A stretch of DNA of 64,000 bases from Rhizomonospora bruguierae (GTDB lineage: Bacteria; Actinomycetota; Actinomycetes; Mycobacteriales; Micromonosporaceae). The stretch covers positions 50,975 through 114,974 of the forward strand of contig NZ_BBQH01000026.1 in assembly GCF_018397995.1 (NCBI RefSeq), given 5' to 3'. This document shows, piece by piece, positions 60,322 to 64,000 of this stretch. The notes below the pieces were generated by a model. That model was not told the DNA's origin. It ran no database searches and saw only the letters and a list, made by a program, of their open reading frames with translations. The position numbers and the translations under genes were made by a program. The number at the start of each line of letters is the position of its first letter. Positions within the stretch are counted from its first letter, which is position 1.

Positions 60322-61316
60322 CGGTCGAACAGCGGCTGGATGCGTGCGGGGTCGCGGGAGTGGGTGAGCGCTAAGGCGAGCAACAGCCGGGTCTTCCACG
60401 GGTTGAGGTTGCCGCAGGTCACGAAGCCGTGCGGGACGGCCTCCGGGCGAGGCGTCACCCGGCCCGCCGCGACCCGGCTGGCCTGGCACACCACTACACC
60501 CGCCTCGGCGGCCCGTTCCAGCGCGGCCCGTTCGGCAGGCGTCGGATAGCCGGCCCCGGTGCCGGCGCTGACGATGCCGGCCGCGCCCGCCCGCACGCTC
60601 GCCTCAACCATCGCCCCATCCGCGCCCAGGTATGACACCACCACATCGACTCGGGGCAGCCCGGTCAGGCTGGATGGATCGAAGGCGCCCTGCGCGGGCC
60701 ACCGCTCGAGGCGGTGGTGGAAGACTACGGTGCCGTCACTCTCCACAAACCCGAGCGGCCCCACCTCCCCGCCGCGGAACGCGGCGACCCGGTTCGTTGC
60801 CGCCTTCGTCGCGTCCCGGGCAGCATGGATGGTGTCGTCCAGCAGTACCAGGACCCCGCGCCCTCGCGCTCCCGGGGAGGCCGCCAGCCGTACCGCGTTG
60901 AGCAGGTTCAGCGGCCCGTCGGCGCTCAGCCCGGAGGCCGGACGCATCGCGCCGGTAACGACCACCGGCTTGCCGGGCGGGCACACCAGGTCCATGAAGA
61001 ACGCGGTCTCCTCCAGCGTGTTGGTGCCGTACGTGACTACCACCCCCGCTATGTTCGGCTCGCCGGTTAGCCGCCGCACCAGCCGGCCGAGGTCGAGCAG
61101 GTCGGCCAGGCCCATGCCGTGGCTCGGCAGGGCGGGCCGGACCTCCGGGTGGATCTCGGCGACCGCGGCCAGCTCAGGGATCTCGTCCAGCAGGGCGCAG
61201 AGTTCCCGATGTCGATTCGTGTCGCCGTACCGGGACAGGTCCAACCGGTCCCGCCCGACCGCGCTGATCGTGCCCCCGGTGCTGACCAGCGTGATCCGGG
61301 GGAGCCGGGCGGTCAA
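60318..61316 (-). CDS. asparaginase-family amidohydrolase with altered catalytic Asp
   Basis: A 332-residue type I/II asparaginase-fold enzyme. The first Thr is in VSTGGTISA; the second site, normally HGTDTxEET, reads YGTNTLEET, with Asn for the catalytic Asp; SADGPLNL and the catalytic Lys in ATKAATNRV are present. It may therefore act on another amide, or weakly. It starts with TTG at 61316, overlapping the CoxG-like stop (TTGA). Its location in a cluster with two M20 and two isochorismatase-fold genes suggests a role in releasing ammonia from a pathway amide rather than asparagine catabolism. Confidence 0.85.
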   Translation of the reverse strand: MTARLPRITLVSTGGTISAVGRDRLDLSRYGDTNRHRELCALLDEIPELAAVAEIHPEVRPALPSHGMGLADLLDLGRLVRRLTGEPNIAGVVVTYGTNTLEETAFFMDLVCPPGKPVVVTGAMRPASGLSADGPLNLLNAVRLAASPGARGRGVLVLLDDTIHAARDATKAATNRVAAFRGGEVGPLGFVESDGTVVFHHRLERWPAQGAFDPSSLTGLPRVDVVVSYLGADGAMVEASVRAGAAGIVSAGTGAGYPTPAERAALERAAEAGVVVCQASRVAAGRVTPRPEAVPHGFVTCGNLNPWKTRLLLALALTHSRDPARIQPLFDR

Positions 61317-62026
61317 CGCCGGCGCCGGCGTCGGCAGAGCCCCACCGCGGCCAGCACCGCCACGCTGACCACGGCCGTTGGCACGAGGAGCCGCTTCAGC
61401 ACTGGCAGCGCGCCGACGTCGAGCAGGTCGATGGCCTCATCCTGGGCCGGCCGGCCGGGCTGTGGGCCCATCGGAGTAAGCAGGGCTTCGGGCCGCGGTG
61501 CCACGGCGGGCGTCGGCGTGACGGTAGCAGCCGCCGGTGCGGGTGCTATGACTGGCCCGGCGGCCGCCTCCGCTGCGGGGTGGCGGGCCAGCTCCGCGGC
61601 GAGCGCCTCGGCGAACCGGCCGATCAGCTTTTGCCCGACCTCGTCCAGCACCCCTCGGCCGAGCTGCGCCGGCTTGCCAGTGATGGCCAGGTCGGTCAGC
61701 ACCCGCACCCGGGTAGCGCTCTCGCCGTCGGGGGCCAGCGTCCCGGTCACCGTCGCCTTCGCCGTACCGGTGCCACGGTTCTCCTTGCCGCTGGCCACCA
61801 CCACCACCCGCCTGGCCTCGTCGTCGCGCTCGGTGAACCTGGCCGCGCCCCGGTACATCACCTGCATCGGGCCGACCTTGACCTTGACGGTGCCGTCGAT
61901 CTCGTCGCCCTCCACCCGGGTCACCGCCGCTCCCGGCATGCACGGCGCGACGCGCTCGACGTCGAGCAGCACCTGCCACGCTTCCTCGACACTGACCGGC
62001 ACGGTGAACTCGTGTTCCAATTGCAT
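61313..62026 (-). CDS. CoxG-like SRPBCC protein with C-terminal membrane anchor
   Basis: A 237-residue protein. Residues 1-150 form a polyketide-cyclase/CoxG-type SRPBCC domain (MQLEHEFTVPVSVEEAWQVL, DVERVAPCMPGAAV, ...LGRGVLDEVGQKLIGRFAEAL). A Pro/Ala-rich linker (about 155-205) leads to a hydrophobic helix (LLVPTAVVSVAVLAAVGL) and an Arg-rich end. In carbon monoxide dehydrogenase, CoxG tethers the enzyme to the membrane; here it probably does the same for the molybdenum hydroxylase encoded at 54-57 kb. The start at 62026 matches the family's N-terminus. Confidence 0.88.
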   Translation of the reverse strand: MQLEHEFTVPVSVEEAWQVLLDVERVAPCMPGAAVTRVEGDEIDGTVKVKVGPMQVMYRGAARFTERDDEARRVVVVASGKENRGTGTAKATVTGTLAPDGESATRVRVLTDLAITGKPAQLGRGVLDEVGQKLIGRFAEALAAELARHPAAEAAAGPVIAPAPAAATVTPTPAVAPRPEALLTPMGPQPGRPAQDEAIDLLDVGALPVLKRLLVPTAVVSVAVLAAVGLCRRRRRR

Positions 62027-62067
62027 TACTGCCTACCTTCCCCTTGCCCTTTGCCTACCAGCGGATG

Positions 62068-63270
62068 TCACCAGCAGGACTTCAGCAGCTCTTCGATTTC
62101 CGCCATGGTCACCTCGCGCGGGCAGTAGGCCATCATCGGCTCGGCGTAGGTCGCGTTCGCCAAGTCCGGCAGATCGCCCACCGCTACGCCGACCTCGCGG
62201 AGAGTGGCCGGCACCGGCAGCGGGGCGAGCATCTCCGTTAGCCGGTCGGTGACCTTGGCCGCTACCGCCTCGGGCGGCCCCGCCGGCGCGGGCAAACCCA
62301 ACGCGTTCGCAACCAGGTACACAGTCGGCCCCGCAGCGGGCAGCAGCCGTCCGGCGACCGGAGCCAGGAAGATCCGGTGCGCCACACCATGCTGTAGGCC
62401 GTACCTGCCGCCCACCGCGTGTCCAATCGAGTGCACCAGCGAGACCATCGCGTTGTCCGCGGCGATGCCGGACAGCAACGCGCCTACCTGGGCATCGCCC
62501 CGCGCGGCCAGGTCGTCCGGTGCCTCGATCGACTGCGGCAGCGCGGCGGCCAACAGGTGCAGTGCCTGTATCGCGTACGCGTCCGCCATCGGTTGCCGGT
62601 TACGCGAATACGTCGTCTCGATGGCGCGTGCCAGGGCCGTCACCCCGCTGGTAGCGGTCAACTCCGGCCCGGTGTGCATCACCATCAGCGGGTCGAGCAC
62701 CGCCACATCCGGTACCAGCAGTGGATCGCGGAACAGCAGCTTCTCCCCAAGCCGCTCGTCGCGGATGCCGGCCCACGGCATCACCTCGCTGGACGAGCCG
62801 GCGGTGGTCGGCACCGCGATGTGCGGGTAGGCGGCCTTGGTCAACGCGAGGGCCGGCCGGCCCTCGCGGCCCCGCCCCTTGGGCACCTGGTACTCGGCGA
62901 GCGGATGCCCTCCCTTGGAGAGCAGCAGGATCAGGTACTTCGCCGTGTCGATAGCGGCGCCGCCGCCGAGGCTGAGCACCGCGTCCGAGCCGGAGGCGAG
63001 CACCATCTGCGCTGCCGCCTCGATGTTTGTCATGCCGGCCTGCGGACGGATCCCGTCGAAGACCCCGACGATCGCGTCACCCAGCACGTCGCGCAGTGCC
63101 GCCATTTGCGGCCCAGCTCCCACTGTGCGGCCGCATACCACGAACACGGTGCGGGCACTTAGGTCGGACAGGAGTTCAGGCAGCCGGCGGTGGCTACCCT
63201 GGCCGGCGACCACCCGGGTCCGGGGATGAGTCTGCTCAAATCCGGCCCGATCCGGCATCGGCTGCGTCAT
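62068..63270 (-). CDS. maleylacetate reductase-like (iron alcohol dehydrogenase fold)
   Basis: A 400-residue NAD(P)H-dependent enzyme. The dinucleotide motif is LSLGGGAAIDTAK and the Fe-ADH signature PTTAGSSSEVMPW. Of the four usual metal ligands, the Asp and first His (GMDALAHAIE in metal-dependent members) are Thr and Arg (GVTALARAIE), while the two later His (IGHAVGG, LQHGVAH) remain. Loss of metal is known for maleylacetate reductases, which reduce maleylacetate to 3-oxoadipate, so that assignment is favoured. The ATG at 63270 has a perfect GGAGGTACAC site. It is first in an operon with the CoxG-like and asparaginase genes. Confidence 0.85.
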   Translation of the reverse strand: MTQPMPDRAGFEQTHPRTRVVAGQGSHRRLPELLSDLSARTVFVVCGRTVGAGPQMAALRDVLGDAIVGVFDGIRPQAGMTNIEAAAQMVLASGSDAVLSLGGGAAIDTAKYLILLLSKGGHPLAEYQVPKGRGREGRPALALTKAAYPHIAVPTTAGSSSEVMPWAGIRDERLGEKLLFRDPLLVPDVAVLDPLMVMHTGPELTATSGVTALARAIETTYSRNRQPMADAYAIQALHLLAAALPQSIEAPDDLAARGDAQVGALLSGIAADNAMVSLVHSIGHAVGGRYGLQHGVAHRIFLAPVAGRLLPAAGPTVYLVANALGLPAPAGPPEAVAAKVTDRLTEMLAPLPVPATLREVGVAVGDLPDLANATYAEPMMAYCPREVTMAEIEELLKSCW

Positions 63271-63373
63271 GTGTACCTCCGTAGGTGTTCCCGTTGCGGC
63301 CAGGCCGCCGTCCGTGCGGTCCCAGTCGCCAGTAGGCCGGCAGCAGGTCGCCAACAGGCGACAGGTCGCTCGG

Positions 63374-64000
63374 TCACGAGGCCGGCACCCGGCCGGGCCA
63401 TCGGTTCAGGGCCGGTGCGGCGGCGGTGGCGCCGACCAACGCCATGGCTGGCCCGAGCGGCCAGACCAGAAGTAACGCCGCGATGCCCAGCGGCGAGGTG
63501 AGCAGCGCCACCGCGCGGTACGTGCCCACCTCGGCCACCACCCGCCCGCGTTCGTCGGGCGGCGCCGAGCGCGCGGCCAGGAACGAACTCAACGTCTGCA
63601 ACACACCCGCCCCGGCGCCGCTGATCAGCAGCAGCACGGCGACCACCGGCACGGCCGCCGGCCACAGTCCGGTTCCGGTGAGGCTGGCACCGGTGGCCAA
63701 CGCCGCAGCCGGGCACAACAGGCGCAGTAACCGCCCGGAGACCAGGCCGACCAGCACCGAGCCAGCAATGCTGGTGGCCGACCCCAACCCCACGAGTAGC
63801 CCGACCGTCGAGGTGGAGTGCCCGGCTGTGGCGAGCACCACCGGGATGTACGAGCCGAGCAAACCACGCCAGGTGCCGGCGGAGACGGCGGCCAGCAGCG
63901 GGGTGCCGAGGCCCGGTCGGCGCCAGATGCGGCGGCGGGCCGTGCCGGCGGAAGCAGTCGGGGGCAGAAGTGGCAGCCGTGGCAGCCGCAACACCGGTAG
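63374..64000 (-). CDS. MFS transporter, C-terminal half (runs off the window)
   Basis: About 208 residues ending at 63374 form a six-helix half of a major facilitator protein (WRGLLGSYIPVVLATAGHST, VGLLVGLGSATSIAGSVLVG, LLISGAGAGVLQTLSSFLAA). A GTG at 63994 lies near the right edge, but the visible half corresponds to helices 7-12, so the gene most likely begins beyond 64000. It is on the same strand as the reductase gene, 103 nt upstream of its start. It may export or import a pathway compound, or be unrelated. Confidence 0.75.
   Translation of the reverse strand, partial: LPVLRLPRLPLLPPTASAGTARRRIWRRPGLGTPLLAAVSAGTWRGLLGSYIPVVLATAGHSTSTVGLLVGLGSATSIAGSVLVGLVSGRLLRLLCPAAALATGASLTGTGLWPAAVPVVAVLLLISGAGAGVLQTLSSFLAARSAPPDERGRVVAEVGTYRAVALLTSPLGIAALLLVWPLGPAMALVGATAAAPALNRWPGRVPAS

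Overview
The window reads as chromosomal DNA of a high-GC filamentous actinomycete. Third codon positions are mostly G or C, GTG/TTG starts are frequent, ATGA/GTGA gene overlaps are common, and there are many two-component systems, AfsR-type STAND/SARP pieces and a small polyketide-type cluster. Family Micromonosporaceae is my best guess from gene style; I saw no rRNA, tRNA, IS element or CRISPR array that would settle it.

Layout. (A) 1-19.7 kb looks like ordinary chromosome: a DrrAB-like ABC exporter with a left-handed-helix acyltransferase and an atypical LuxR regulator; a prolyl oligopeptidase; an O-methyltransferase; a signal peptidase I; an MMPL exporter; a DesK/NarL-type two-component pair; an MFS transporter; a BON protein; two STAS proteins; an OmpR-type regulator, sensor kinase and GerMN lipoprotein operon resembling MtrAB-LpqB; and a PadR regulator with its membrane partner. 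(B) 20.0-28.1 kb is a compact cluster with separate acyltransferase and ACP, a ketosynthase fused to a degenerate second ketosynthase, a KR-DH protein, a P450 and a convergent type II thioesterase. The domain set resembles polyunsaturated fatty acid, heterocyst glycolipid or enediyne synthases cut into pieces, without an enoyl reductase. (C) 28.3-38.3 kb is a zone of conflict-type genes and decaying fragments: a truncated STAND ATPase, an intact STAND ATPase, a small protein sharing a VQA..G.V motif with it, a 7-bp tandem repeat with G-quadruplex potential, an out-of-frame TIGR02391-like gene, broken replication-relaxation, SARP and M50 genes, and a 23-codon open reading frame that looks like an orphan RiPP precursor. 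(D) 38.3-63.4 kb is a large catabolic island, nearly all on the minus strand.

In region D one tightly overlapping ten-gene operon (53.2 to 44.3 kb) encodes an M20-like hydrolase, an isochorismatase-fold hydrolase, a Rieske oxygenase, a 47-residue membrane peptide, an MhpB-type extradiol dioxygenase, an MhpC-type hydrolase, an iron-sulfur flavin reductase, and the hydratase, acylating acetaldehyde dehydrogenase and aldolase of the meta-cleavage pathway. It is followed by an iron/polyamine-type ABC importer and a second isochorismatase-fold hydrolase. To the right lie a molybdenum hydroxylase (small, large and a truncated medium subunit), a CoxG-like protein, a second M20 protein, an MmgE/PrpD protein, an asparaginase-family amidohydrolase and a maleylacetate-reductase-like enzyme. 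Together these suggest uptake, hydroxylation, ring cleavage and amide hydrolysis of a nitrogen-containing aromatic or heteroaromatic compound, ending in pyruvate and acetyl-CoA. The substrate is inference; quinoline-like or carbazole-like routes fit the enzyme set best.

Several scars show recombination: a convergent fusion at about 54.06 kb removed the 3' ends of two genes, and breaks lie near 37.09, 37.35 and 38.27 kb. No transcription regulator was found inside the catabolic island.
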